Assembly: GCF_036013645.1 (NCBI RefSeq)
Contig: NZ_CP107869.1
Location: 6,200,001 to 6,264,000, forward strand
Reading direction: 5' to 3'
Length of the DNA stretch: 64,000 bases
From: Streptomyces sp. NBC_00490
GTDB lineage: Bacteria > Actinomycetota > Actinomycetes > Streptomycetales > Streptomycetaceae
Below, piece by piece: positions 9,754-17,289 of the stretch (position 1 is its first letter; every line of letters begins with the position of its first letter). The notes under the pieces were generated by a model. That model ran no database searches, was not told where the DNA came from, and was given only the letters and a program-made list of their open reading frames with translations. The position numbers and the translations under genes were made by a program.

Positions 9754-9852
9754 CCCTGATATCGCCCCTGAGCCGGCGCCGGGGAAGCGTTCGACGGCCC
9801 GACGTTTCCGCACGTTTCGAAGATCAGGGGCGTCTAGGGGGCCGACCCTGAT
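9754..9852. promoter_or_regulatory. Candidate response-regulator sites in the divergent PspC promoter region
   Basis: The 190-bp divergent region holds repeated CCCTGAT half-sites: CCCTGAT-ATCGC-CCCTGA from 9754, and an inverted pair ATCAGGG (9823-9829) / CCCTGAT (9846-9852). Their spacing and symmetry fit binding by a dimeric NarL/LuxR-type regulator such as the one encoded at 11176. Inference only. Confidence 0.4.
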
Positions 9853-9886
9853 GCCCCCGCCCGCCCGCCGTGTGAACATCGATGGC

Positions 9887-11179
9887 ATGCCGGAAGCCGC
9901 AGCAGCGCCACTCGTCGAACCGCGGCCGCCGCGCAAGCTCTACCGCAGCAGTGACGGACGCTGGCTCGGTGGTGTGGCGCGGGGGCTCGCCGGGCATCTC
10001 GGGCTGCCCGTCATCTGGGTGCGGCTCGTCTTCGTGGGCCTGTTCATGGCGGACGGGCTCGGCGCCCTGTTGTACGCGGCGTTCTGGTTCTTCGTGCCGC
10101 TCGGCGTGGGTGGGGTCGGCGGGCAGCGGACGCCGTCCCTCGTCTCCACCGAGACCTCGCCGGACGGCCGCCGCAGACTCGTCGCCCGCAGGCCCGACAA
10201 GGGCCAGATCGTCGCCCTGCTCCTCATGGTCGTCGTGGCCATGGTCTTCGTGGGCAACGTCAATCTCGGCACCGGCGCCAAGGCCTACCTGTGGCCCGCC
10301 GTGCTGGTCGGCGCCGGCGTGGCCCTGGTCTGGCGTCAGGCCGACAACGCCCGCCGGGCCCGCTGGGTCGAGGTCGGCCGCCGCAAGCGTACGCTCAGCC
10401 TGCTGCGCGCCGCGGGCGGCGTCCTGCTGGTCACCGCCGGCGTCTCCGGCATCTTCGTCCTCCAGGGCTCCGCGGCCCACCTCGGCTCGGTCCTGCAGGC
10501 GGCGCTCGCGGTCCTCGTCGGCATAACGCTCCTCGCCGGCCCCTACCTCGTGCGCATGACGCAGGACCTCTCCGAGGAGCGCCTGATGCGCATCCGCGCC
10601 CAGGAGCGCGCCGAGGTCGCCGCCCATGTCCACGACTCCGTGCTGCACACCCTCACCCTGATCCAGCGCAACGCGGAGAACGCGAGCGAGGTGCGGCGCC
10701 TCGCCCGCGCCCAGGAGCGCGACCTGCGCACCTGGCTGTACAAACCCGAGGGCACCGGCAAGGACGAGGCCGACGAACCCACGACCCTCGCCGACGCGGT
10801 GCGGCGCAATGCCGCCGAGGTCGAGGACAAGCACGGCGTCCCCATAGAGGTCGTCATAGTCGGCGACTGCCCCCTCGACGAGAGGATCGGCCCGCAGATG
10901 CAGGCCGCGCGCGAAGCGATGGTGAACGCCGCCAAGTACGGTGGCGAGGGCGGCGCGGTTCAGGTCTTCGCCGAAGTCGAGGGACGGACGGTCTTCGTGT
11001 CGGTCCGGGACCGCGGTCCGGGCTTCGACCTCGACTCGATACCCGCCGACCGGATGGGTGTCAGAGAATCGATCATCGGCCGCATGGAGCGCAACGGCGG
11101 CACGGCGCGGCTGCGCGCGGTGCCGGACGGCGGCACGGAGGTCGAGCTGGAGATGGAGAGGGCGGAGAAGACGTCATGA
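9887..11179 (+). CDS. PspC-domain sensor histidine kinase
   Basis: 430 residues. An N-terminal PspC domain (RKLYRSSDGRWLGGVARGLAGHLGL to FFVPLG, residues 16-73) is followed by membrane helices around 107-122, 135-150, 173-192 and 200-222. The dimerisation helix carries the phospho-acceptor His249 in AAHVHDSVLHTL. A HATPase domain follows with NAAKYGGEGG and the G1 box VRDRGPGFD. This is the NarX/DesK-type architecture. The stop overlaps the response regulator start (ATGA), so the two are coupled. A GTG at 9872 in frame is an alternative start. Confidence 0.9.
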   Translation: MPEAAAAPLVEPRPPRKLYRSSDGRWLGGVARGLAGHLGLPVIWVRLVFVGLFMADGLGALLYAAFWFFVPLGVGGVGGQRTPSLVSTETSPDGRRRLVARRPDKGQIVALLLMVVVAMVFVGNVNLGTGAKAYLWPAVLVGAGVALVWRQADNARRARWVEVGRRKRTLSLLRAAGGVLLVTAGVSGIFVLQGSAAHLGSVLQAALAVLVGITLLAGPYLVRMTQDLSEERLMRIRAQERAEVAAHVHDSVLHTLTLIQRNAENASEVRRLARAQERDLRTWLYKPEGTGKDEADEPTTLADAVRRNAAEVEDKHGVPIEVVIVGDCPLDERIGPQMQAAREAMVNAAKYGGEGGAVQVFAEVEGRTVFVSVRDRGPGFDLDSIPADRMGVRESIIGRMERNGGTARLRAVPDGGTEVELEMERAEKTS

Positions 11180-11886
11180 GCGACGAGGCGAACGGTACGG
11201 CGGAGGCCACCGACAGCGCGGAGGGGCGCAGGGTGCGCGTGGTCCTCGTCGACGACCACCGCATGTTCCGGACGGGCGTACAGGCCGAGATCGGGCGGAC
11301 CGAGGAGACCGGTGTCGAGGTCGTCGGCGAGGCCGCGGACGTCGACCAGGCGGTCACCGTCATCACCGCGACCCGGCCCGAGGTGGTCCTTCTCGACGTC
11401 CACCTCCCGGGCGGCGGCGGTGTCGAAGTCCTGCGCCGTTGCGCCCCGTTGATGGGCGACGCGGAGCAGCCGGTGCGTTTCCTCGCCCTGTCCGTCTCGG
11501 ACGCGGCGGAGGACGTGATCGGTGTGATCCGGGGCGGCGCGCGCGGGTATGTCACCAAGACGATCACCGGTACGGATCTGGTCGACTCGGTGTTCCGTGT
11601 CCAGGACGGCGACGCGGTGTTCTCGCCGAGGCTCGCCGGGTTCGTACTGGACGCCTTCGCGTCCACGGACGCGCCGCCGGTGGACGAGGACCTCGACCGT
11701 CTGACGCAGCGGGAGCGGGAGGTGCTGCGGCTGATCGCGCGGGGGTACGCGTACAAGGAGATCGCCAAGCAGCTCTTCATCTCGGTGAAGACGGTCGAGT
11801 CCCATGTGTCGGCGGTACTGCGCAAGTTGCAGCTGTCGAACCGGCATGAGCTGACCCGCTGGGCCACGGCACGACGGCTGGTGTGA
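11176..11886 (+). CDS. LuxR/NarL-family response regulator
   Basis: 236 residues. The receiver domain has the acidic pair Asp26-Asp27 and phospho-acceptor Asp74 in VVLLDVHLPGGGG, with the conserved Lys in GYVTKTITG. The C-terminal HTH (LTQREREVLRLIARGYAYKEIAKQL, then KTVESHVSAVLRKL) is a classic NarL-type DNA-binding domain. It overlaps the kinase stop by 4 bp. A probable target is the repeated CCCTGAT site between the divergent PspC genes. Confidence 0.95.
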   Translation: MSDEANGTAEATDSAEGRRVRVVLVDDHRMFRTGVQAEIGRTEETGVEVVGEAADVDQAVTVITATRPEVVLLDVHLPGGGGVEVLRRCAPLMGDAEQPVRFLALSVSDAAEDVIGVIRGGARGYVTKTITGTDLVDSVFRVQDGDAVFSPRLAGFVLDAFASTDAPPVDEDLDRLTQREREVLRLIARGYAYKEIAKQLFISVKTVESHVSAVLRKLQLSNRHELTRWATARRLV

Positions 11887-11941
11887 TGCCGGGCGCGTCG
11901 CAGGGTCGCGGCCGGCGGGACCGTAGGCGATGGGCAGCCGC

Positions 11942-12991
11942 TCACACCACCCGCGTGGCCCCCGCGAAGGGCATCTCGTCGATCGGCGCGACGCGCACCG
12001 GCGCCGAGGGGTTCGGGGCGTGGATCATCTGGCCGTTGCCGATGTAGATGCCGACGTGGCTGATGGCGGAGTAGAAGAACACCAGGTCGCCCGGGAGGAG
12101 TTCGGAGCGGGCGACGCGGCGGCCGGTGTCGATCTGGGCGTACGTCGTGCGCGGGAGGGAGATGCCGGCGGAGCGGTAGGCCGCCTGCATCAGCCCCGAG
12201 CAGTCGAAGGCGTCGGGGCCGGTGGCGCCCCAGACGTAGGGGCTGCCGAGCTTCGAGGAGGCGTACGAAACGGCGGCCGCGGCGCGGGAGTTGGGGGCCT
12301 GTACGGCGCCCGCCGCGGTCAGGCCGTCGCGGGCACCGGAGCCGGTGGAGCGCGAGGCGCGCTCCACCTCGCCGGTGCGTTCCTCGGTCGGCAGCTGCGC
12401 CAGCAGCCGGCGCGCCGCGTCCAGCTTTCCGGTGATCGTCTTCTTGTGCCGCTTCAGCTCCGCCTGCCGCGACCTGAGCGAGGCCAGCTCGACATGGGCG
12501 GCACCACGCAACTGCTCGATCTCCCGCAGCTGTCCGCGCACGCTCGCGACGGAGGCCGCCTGCCGGGTGCCCGCGCGCTCGACGAACTCGGCGCCCTCGA
12601 GATAGCGGTCGGGGTCGCCGGAGAGCGCCAGTTGCAGCGAGGGGTCCATGCCGCCGTCGCGGTACTGTGCCGCCGCCATCGAACCCAGCGCGTCCCGAGC
12701 CGAGTTGAGCTTGTCCGTCTTGCGCGCCGCCTCGTCCCGCAGCGCCCTCAGCCGCTCCTCGGCCCCGTCCGCCTTCTCCTTCGCGCCGTTGTACTTCTCG
12801 GTGGCGACCTCCGCCTCCTGGTACAGCTTGTCCACCTTCGCCTTGACCTGCGCCGGTGTCAGATTCGGCTCGGCGTACCCGGTCCCGTCGAAGGCGGTCG
12901 CGGTCGCCGCGCCCGCCAGGGCGATCGTCGCCGCCGTACGGACCGTATTGCCGCCGGCCGAGCGCTGCCTGGGCTTGCGGTGCGCTGCCAC
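11942..12991 (-). CDS. Secreted NlpC/P60 endopeptidase with coiled-coil domain
   Basis: 349 residues from the GTG at 12991, which follows AAAGGAC and begins VAAHRKPRQR, the usual start of this Streptomyces family. The signal segment TAATIALAGAATATAF is followed by a ~170-residue coiled coil (VKAKVDKLYQEAEVATEKYN...) and a C-terminal NlpC/P60 domain of ~115 residues. The catalytic Cys is in FDCSGL, the His in SHVGIYIG and the third residue in MIHAPNP. Such enzymes cut peptidoglycan stem peptides, with the coil thought to inhibit until activation. A promoter and a 173-nt leader with a strong hairpin lie upstream. Confidence 0.93.
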   Translation of the reverse strand: MAAHRKPRQRSAGGNTVRTAATIALAGAATATAFDGTGYAEPNLTPAQVKAKVDKLYQEAEVATEKYNGAKEKADGAEERLRALRDEAARKTDKLNSARDALGSMAAAQYRDGGMDPSLQLALSGDPDRYLEGAEFVERAGTRQAASVASVRGQLREIEQLRGAAHVELASLRSRQAELKRHKKTITGKLDAARRLLAQLPTEERTGEVERASRSTGSGARDGLTAAGAVQAPNSRAAAAVSYASSKLGSPYVWGATGPDAFDCSGLMQAAYRSAGISLPRTTYAQIDTGRRVARSELLPGDLVFFYSAISHVGIYIGNGQMIHAPNPSAPVRVAPIDEMPFAGATRVV

Positions 12992-13057
12992 GTGGACTGC
13001 ACGTCCTTTCGTACGACCGCCTGGTCCACGGTACGACCGACCGGGACGGGTCACGCG

Positions 13058-13098
13058 TCCGGCGGCGGCCCGCACAGGGGGAGCGGGCCGCCGCCGGA
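13058..13098 (-). other. Strong hairpin in the leader of the first NlpC/P60 gene
   Basis: A perfect 16-bp stem TCCGGCGGCGGCCCGC / GCGGGCCGCCGCCGGA with a 9-nt loop. It lies in the predicted 5' leader, 66 nt before the GTG. It has no U-tract and I cannot match the leader to the c-di-AMP riboswitch that precedes the second NlpC gene. It could be a terminator-like expression platform or an RNA stability element. The rest of 12992-13435 has no gene. Confidence 0.55.
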
Positions 13099-13170
13099 CC
13101 TTCTCGGCGGTGGTGTCCGACTGCCGCCCCTGGCCCGGGCGGCGGTGGGGAGCCGGTCACCTGGTGGAGG

Positions 13171-13200
13171 ACGCTAAACCTCGCGGTGTCGTGGGGGTAA
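13171..13200 (-). promoter_or_regulatory. Predicted promoter of the first NlpC/P60 gene
   Basis: On the minus strand, TTACCC (13200-13195), 18 bp, TAGCGT (13176-13171). It would give a leader of about 170 nt containing the hairpin at 13058-13098. Confidence 0.4.
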
Positions 13201-13435
13201 CGGGTTGCGCGGAACTGGTCTCAGGGGACCGCCAGGTGACCGCATGTGACCGTGATTGCGTTTTCCCGCCGTCGGCTTCACGCAGGGTGATGACCGAACT
13301 GCGGATTCCGGAACGGGGGGAGGTGACAGGGTGCTATGGGCCGCATATATGCAAGATCATGTATGTGCGGGATCGTGTCGGAAGGGGCAGGGCGGTGTAG
13401 GGCGGCTCAAGTGCCCCTGATTAGGCTCCGGCCTC

Positions 13436-13789
13436 ATGGACGTACTCATCCACCTCTTCGTGGGCCTGCACATCATCGGCATCGCCTCGTTGCTCGGCGG
13501 ATTCCTCACCCAGATGAAGGCCATGGGTCAGGGCACCGCCCGCTTCGTCCCGGCGATGCTGCACGGCGCGCTCACCATGCTGGTCACCGGCGTGATCCTG
13601 GTCGGCCTCAACCAGGCGGACGACCAGTCCGTCAACAACGTCAAGATCGGCATCAAGCTGGCCCTGCTGGTGGTGATCCTCGGCCTCGTCTACGTGAAGC
13701 GCGACGACGAGAAGGTGGAGAAGGGGCTGTTCGGACTGGTGGGCGCGCTGACCGTCGCGGACATCTTCATCGCGGTGCTGTGGACCTGA
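13436..13789 (+). CDS. Small four-helix membrane protein
   Basis: 117 residues with four predicted helices: VLIHLFVGLHIIGIASLLGGFL, MLHGALTMLVTGVILVGL, VKIGIKLALLVVILGLVYV and LFGLVGALTVADIFIAVLW. No family name is recalled. There is no ribosome site, but a TAGGCT -10 box at 13422-13427 ends 8 nt before the ATG, so it is probably leaderless. Its 3' end overlaps that of the convergent channel gene by 23 bp. Confidence 0.75.
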   Translation: MDVLIHLFVGLHIIGIASLLGGFLTQMKAMGQGTARFVPAMLHGALTMLVTGVILVGLNQADDQSVNNVKIGIKLALLVVILGLVYVKRDDEKVEKGLFGLVGALTVADIFIAVLWT

Positions 13790-14768
13790 GGGACCTGAAG
13801 CCGGCGCGCGCCGACGCGACGGCACCCGCGGCGACGGCGAGCCAGGCCGCCACCGCGACCCACAGCAGCACCTGACCGGGTGTCCTGAGCCAGGACACGT
13901 CGAGGGCGGCGGCGACGGACAGCGTCGCCGCCGCTGACATGCCCATCGGGAACACGGTCGACCAGCGGCGCACTTCGTAGCGCGGCCGGGGCTTCAGCGC
14001 CTCCGCGACGAGCAGGACGGCGTACCAGGCCAGGTCGAGCACGAGCAGCGCGACCGTCACGGCCCGCAGGACGCCGCTGTCGTCGTCGTTCCACAGGTAC
14101 AGCGGGCCGTTGTCGGCCGCGACGAGTGTCGACCCGGCGAGTGCCGAGATGGCGAGCGCCCCGCCGGCCACCCAGTGGTCCCCGGCGCCCGCGGTCACCT
14201 GCCGCAGGTCGAAGCGGGTCAGGGCGAGGCCGTAGAGCACGAGGCCGAGCCAGAACAGCACGAGCGCCGCGTGGGCGAGCCACGCCGTCGACCCGGCCGC
14301 GGCGAGTGTGGCGCCGAGCACCGCGAGACCCTGCGTGGCGACGCAGGCCAGGAACACCGTCCCCGGCATCCGCCGCGTCCAGTGCGTCACGACCAGCGCG
14401 ATCAGCACCGGCCACAACAGCGCCGCGAGCGCGAGCAGCGCCTCGGCGAGCTGCTGCCGGCCGAGCGCGGAGACACGGGTGCCGAGCACGGCCGTAGCCG
14501 CTACGGCGGTGAGCGCGCCCGGCGTCTCGGCCTGCGCCACCCACCCCGCCCGGTCCCGCAGCAGCCGTACGGCGAAGTCGGCGGCCAAGGCGGCCCACGC
14601 GACGGCGGCCGGCGCGAGGGCGATCCGCGACAGGGTCTCGTACCCCGCCAGATGCAGTCCCACGGACACGATGCCGGTCGCCATCACGGCAGCCCCGGCG
14701 GCGGGCGGCCGTCGGTCCCACCAGGCGCGGAGGGCGGAGCGAGGGGAGCGGGGGGAGGCGCCGGACAT
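13767..14768 (-). CDS. SLAC1/TehA-family (C4-dicarboxylate/tellurite-resistance type) membrane protein
   Basis: 333 residues and about ten membrane helices. Family hallmarks are AAVMATGIVSVGLHLAG in helix 1 and RRWSTVFPMGM near residue 270, both typical of the TDT/SLAC1 anion channel and exporter family. The substrate cannot be predicted: relatives carry malate, sulfite or chloride. Start ATG 14768, preceded by an N-terminal Arg/Ser/Pro stretch. It overlaps the convergent small membrane protein gene. Confidence 0.85.
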   Translation of the reverse strand: MSGASPRSPRSALRAWWDRRPPAAGAAVMATGIVSVGLHLAGYETLSRIALAPAAVAWAALAADFAVRLLRDRAGWVAQAETPGALTAVAATAVLGTRVSALGRQQLAEALLALAALLWPVLIALVVTHWTRRMPGTVFLACVATQGLAVLGATLAAAGSTAWLAHAALVLFWLGLVLYGLALTRFDLRQVTAGAGDHWVAGGALAISALAGSTLVAADNGPLYLWNDDDSGVLRAVTVALLVLDLAWYAVLLVAEALKPRPRYEVRRWSTVFPMGMSAAATLSVAAALDVSWLRTPGQVLLWVAVAAWLAVAAGAVASARAGFRSLRSTAPR

Positions 14769-14943
14769 GGGGCGATGCTAAGGAGCGCGGCCCGGCTCGG
14801 GGGCGGGGCGCGCGAGCGGGCGCGGGCAAATACGCGCGGGCGCAGGCACGGGAGGGGGCGCGGCTCGGTGGGGAGGTGTCGGGAGTGAATGGCAGATGCG
14901 TCCCACCCCGGATCGCACCGAAACCCTCCCACCTGGGCGTTTA

Positions 14944-15015
14944 CCGCCCGACGCCGGGACAGATCTGCCGGTCGTCTGAGTAGCTCCGCTCATGACAACC
15001 CCCGGCGTCGGGCGG
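14944..15015. promoter_or_regulatory. Perfect 15-bp inverted repeat upstream of a lipoprotein gene
   Basis: CCGCCCGACGCCGGG (14944-14958) is repeated as CCCGGCGTCGGGCGG (15001-15015) with 42 bp between the arms. The loop holds a smaller TGAG-N8-CTCA symmetry. The element ends 12 bp before the lipoprotein ATG and could be a DNA operator or an RNA stem hiding the start. Function unknown. Confidence 0.6.
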
Positions 15016-15027
15016 CAGACTCTGGGC

Positions 15028-15624
15028 ATGGCTCTCAGACGATCAGTTGCCCTCGCCCTTGTGGCGGTCGCCCTCACCGCATGCGGGAGTCAAAGAGGTG
15101 GGGCGGCCGATGGAGCCGGTGCCGCGGGGGCGGCCACTCCGACCCCCTCCTATCCGCCCCCGCCGAAGTGCGCGCAGTCCACGGCGACGCCCACCGCCCT
15201 GCCTTCCTCCCCCTCACCCTCCGCCCCGGACGGAGGGCGGCAGGACGGGCCCGGGGACGCTCCTCCCAACTACGCCGACAACCACGCGTACCGCATGCGG
15301 GCGTCCTTGAGCGCCGAGCAGCAGGCCGGCGGGCAGGCGTCGGCCGAGCTGATCCTGGCGGAGCTGGCGAAGGTCCGGAAGGAGGGCGGATCGGGGGAGT
15401 TCGGTGTCTTCGACGACGAGCGGGTCGAGGCGGCGCTGCGGCGGGTCGGGTGCGGTGAGAAGCACGGCGTCTCCGTCGGGAACGGGTACTACGCCGTCTA
15501 CACGGGCGTGGTGTGCGTCTCCGGACGGGTGACGAAGGACGAGCTGACCGGCGAGGTGCACGGCGTCTACGCCGAGCCCCAGCCCGGCGAGGGGCCCTGC
15601 GTCGAGAACCGGGGCGGTCACTGA
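15028..15624 (+). CDS. Putative lipoprotein
   Basis: 198 residues from the ATG at 15028. The signal peptide MALRRSVALALVAVALTACG carries a lipobox (LTAC) with Cys19 as lipid anchor. After a Pro/Ser-rich linker (residues ~35-85) comes a folded domain with two Cys (VGCGEKHG, VVCVSGRV). Function unknown. An upstream in-frame ATG at 14992 exists, but 15028 gives a canonical lipoprotein signal. Next to it is a perfect inverted repeat. Confidence 0.8.
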   Translation: MALRRSVALALVAVALTACGSQRGGAADGAGAAGAATPTPSYPPPPKCAQSTATPTALPSSPSPSAPDGGRQDGPGDAPPNYADNHAYRMRASLSAEQQAGGQASAELILAELAKVRKEGGSGEFGVFDDERVEAALRRVGCGEKHGVSVGNGYYAVYTGVVCVSGRVTKDELTGEVHGVYAEPQPGEGPCVENRGGH

Positions 15625-15644
15625 CGCCAGGGCCCTGCCGCGGA

Positions 15645-16808
15645 TCAGGCCGGACGTACGACGCTGTGGATCGCCGACTCGCCGTCGTAGTAGATGGACT
15701 CCTCGCGCACGTACGCCCCCGGCTTCGGCGCGTGGATCATCTTGCCGTTGCCGATGTAGAGGCCGACGTGGGTGACGTCGTCGTAGAAGAAGACGAGGTC
15801 GCCGGGCCGGGCGCCCGCGAGGGTGACCGTGGTGCCGGCGTTCACCTGGTCGTAGGTGGTGCGGGGGAGGGAGATGCCGGCGGCGTTCCAGGCGGCCTGC
15901 GTGAGGCCGGAGCAGTCGTAGGAGTCGGGGCCGGTGGCGCCCCAGACGTACGGCTTGCCGACCTGCGAGCGGGCGAAGGCGAGGGCCTTCTCGGCCTTCG
16001 TGGCGTACGAGGAGTCCGAGACCTCCGAGGCTTCCGAGGTGGACGACGAGCTGCCCGCCGACTCCTCGGCCGCGGCCGCCTCCTGCGCCGCCTTCTGCTC
16101 GGCCGCCTGCTGCTTCGCCAGCTCGGCGGCCTTGCGGGCGGCCTCCTCCTGCTTCTGCTTCTCGATCGCCGCGAGGCGCGCCTTCTCCTCGGCGGTCAGC
16201 TGCGACAGCAGCTCGCGCGCGGCGGACAGCTTCCGCTGGACGGTCGCCTTGGCGGTCTTCAGATCGCCCTGCGACTCGGAGAGCGTCTCGAGGCTGTCGG
16301 TGGCCTCCTGGCGCTTCTTCAACGTCGCGGACTGCTCGGTGACGTAGTCGTCGACCGCGTCCTTCTGACGGGACGTCATACGGCCCATCAGCTGCGTCTG
16401 GTCGAAGTAGTCCTGCGGGGAGTCCGCGAGCAGGAAGGTCGCGGTGTCGGGCGCGGAGGCGCCGGTGCGGTACTGGGCCGCGGCGAAGGTGCCGAGCTCC
16501 TCGCGGGCCTCGTTGAGCTTCTGGGTGCGCTGGGCGACGTCGTCGAGGAGGGTGTCGACCTCCTTGCGCTGCTTGGAGGTCTTCTCCTTGGCCGAGTTGT
16601 ACTTCTCGGTCGCCGACTCCGCCTGGCGGTAGAGGTCGTCGACCTTCTTCTCGACTTCCTCGATGCTCGGCTTGTCATCGGTCGAGGGCGCGGCGGTGGC
16701 CGTCTGGGAGAGCAGGGCCACGGAGGTGAGGGCGGCCGTGGCGAGAGCGGGGGTGCGTATGCCGGCTACGCGCGTACCCGGGGGAGGCGGCTTGCGGTGC
16801 GACGCCAA
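15645..16808 (-). CDS. Secreted NlpC/P60 endopeptidase under c-di-AMP riboswitch
   Basis: 387 residues from the TTG at 16808 (LASHRKPPPPG), which has GGAAGGAG 9 nt upstream. The signal segment TPALATAALTSVALLSQTATAAP ends in an AxA site. A long coiled coil follows (IEEVEKKVDDLYRQAESATEKYN), then a second Ala/Glu/Gln-rich helix and a Ser-rich linker, and the C-terminal NlpC/P60 domain with catalytic Cys in YDCSGL, His in THVGLYIG and MIHAPKPG. It is a paralogue of the enzyme at 11942. The riboswitch upstream ties its expression to cyclic di-AMP, as for other Streptomyces cell-wall hydrolases. Confidence 0.95.
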   Translation of the reverse strand: MASHRKPPPPGTRVAGIRTPALATAALTSVALLSQTATAAPSTDDKPSIEEVEKKVDDLYRQAESATEKYNSAKEKTSKQRKEVDTLLDDVAQRTQKLNEAREELGTFAAAQYRTGASAPDTATFLLADSPQDYFDQTQLMGRMTSRQKDAVDDYVTEQSATLKKRQEATDSLETLSESQGDLKTAKATVQRKLSAARELLSQLTAEEKARLAAIEKQKQEEAARKAAELAKQQAAEQKAAQEAAAAEESAGSSSSTSEASEVSDSSYATKAEKALAFARSQVGKPYVWGATGPDSYDCSGLTQAAWNAAGISLPRTTYDQVNAGTTVTLAGARPGDLVFFYDDVTHVGLYIGNGKMIHAPKPGAYVREESIYYDGESAIHSVVRPA

Positions 16809-16828
16809 GGTCGGCGACTCCTTCCATG

Positions 16829-16977
16829 CTCCGCCTACCGAGTTAGCTGTCGGGTTCGGGCGGGTGGTTCGGAAGGGTTGCCCTACGGCCCTTCCCGGGA
16901 AGGGAGTCGGCCGATTCACCCCAAGTTCGGTGGGTCCCCGGTTCCGGGTGCGCGGCGGCGGTCCGGATTCGGCGGAG
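16829..16977 (-). ncRNA. ydaO-yuaA type c-di-AMP riboswitch
   Basis: Read on the minus strand, the leader contains the conserved blocks of the ydaO class in order: GCCGAATCCGG, GGGACCCACCGA, GGGGTGAATCGGCC, GAAGGGCCGTAGGGC, and CCCGAACCCGACAGCTAACT followed by CGGTAGGCGG. P1 forms between CTCCGCC (16977-16971) and GGCGGAG (16835-16829). It ends about 20 nt before the TTG start of the NlpC/P60 gene, so the P1-side sequence is near the ribosome site. In Streptomyces this class lowers expression of wall hydrolases when c-di-AMP is high. Confidence 0.92.
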
Positions 16978-17257
16978 GCCGCGCGGCCCGGCGACGTTCG
17001 CCGGTGGGGGTCGTACGGCCTTCCGGAACGGTAGCCAACGGGTGTGGCCCCTGTGAAGGTTGATGTCCGATAGGCCCGATACATTTTCGTGACCTTGGAT
17101 CAGGGCGTTGCTCGCGTTGGTGCATACGGAGTGATCTGCGCCGACTTGTGCGCATTGTGGGCGCAAGGTAAACATCTCCGCCCGTTCCGTCGCGAAGCGT
17201 GGCGGGACGGTGATGGAGGGTGACGGGACCGGCCCATGTTCTCGGGGCGGCGGCGGG

Positions 17258-17280
17258 GTGTCAGTGGGGAGCCCTAGACT
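17258..17280 (+). promoter_or_regulatory. RecA-NDp/PafBC-type damage promoter of pcrA
   Basis: GTGTCAGTG (17258-17266), exactly 8 bp, TAGACT (17275-17280). This matches TTGTCRGTG-N8-TANNNT except for the first base. The start codon follows 9 nt after the -10 box, giving an almost leaderless transcript. Confidence 0.7.
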
Positions 17281-17289
17281 CGGAGAGCG

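Noticed and set aside
13140..13380. A second c-di-AMP riboswitch before the first NlpC/P60 gene
   Set aside because: The ydaO blocks (GAATCCGG, GGGTGAATCGGCC, CCCGACAGCTAAC) are not present in order; only short chance similarities occur.
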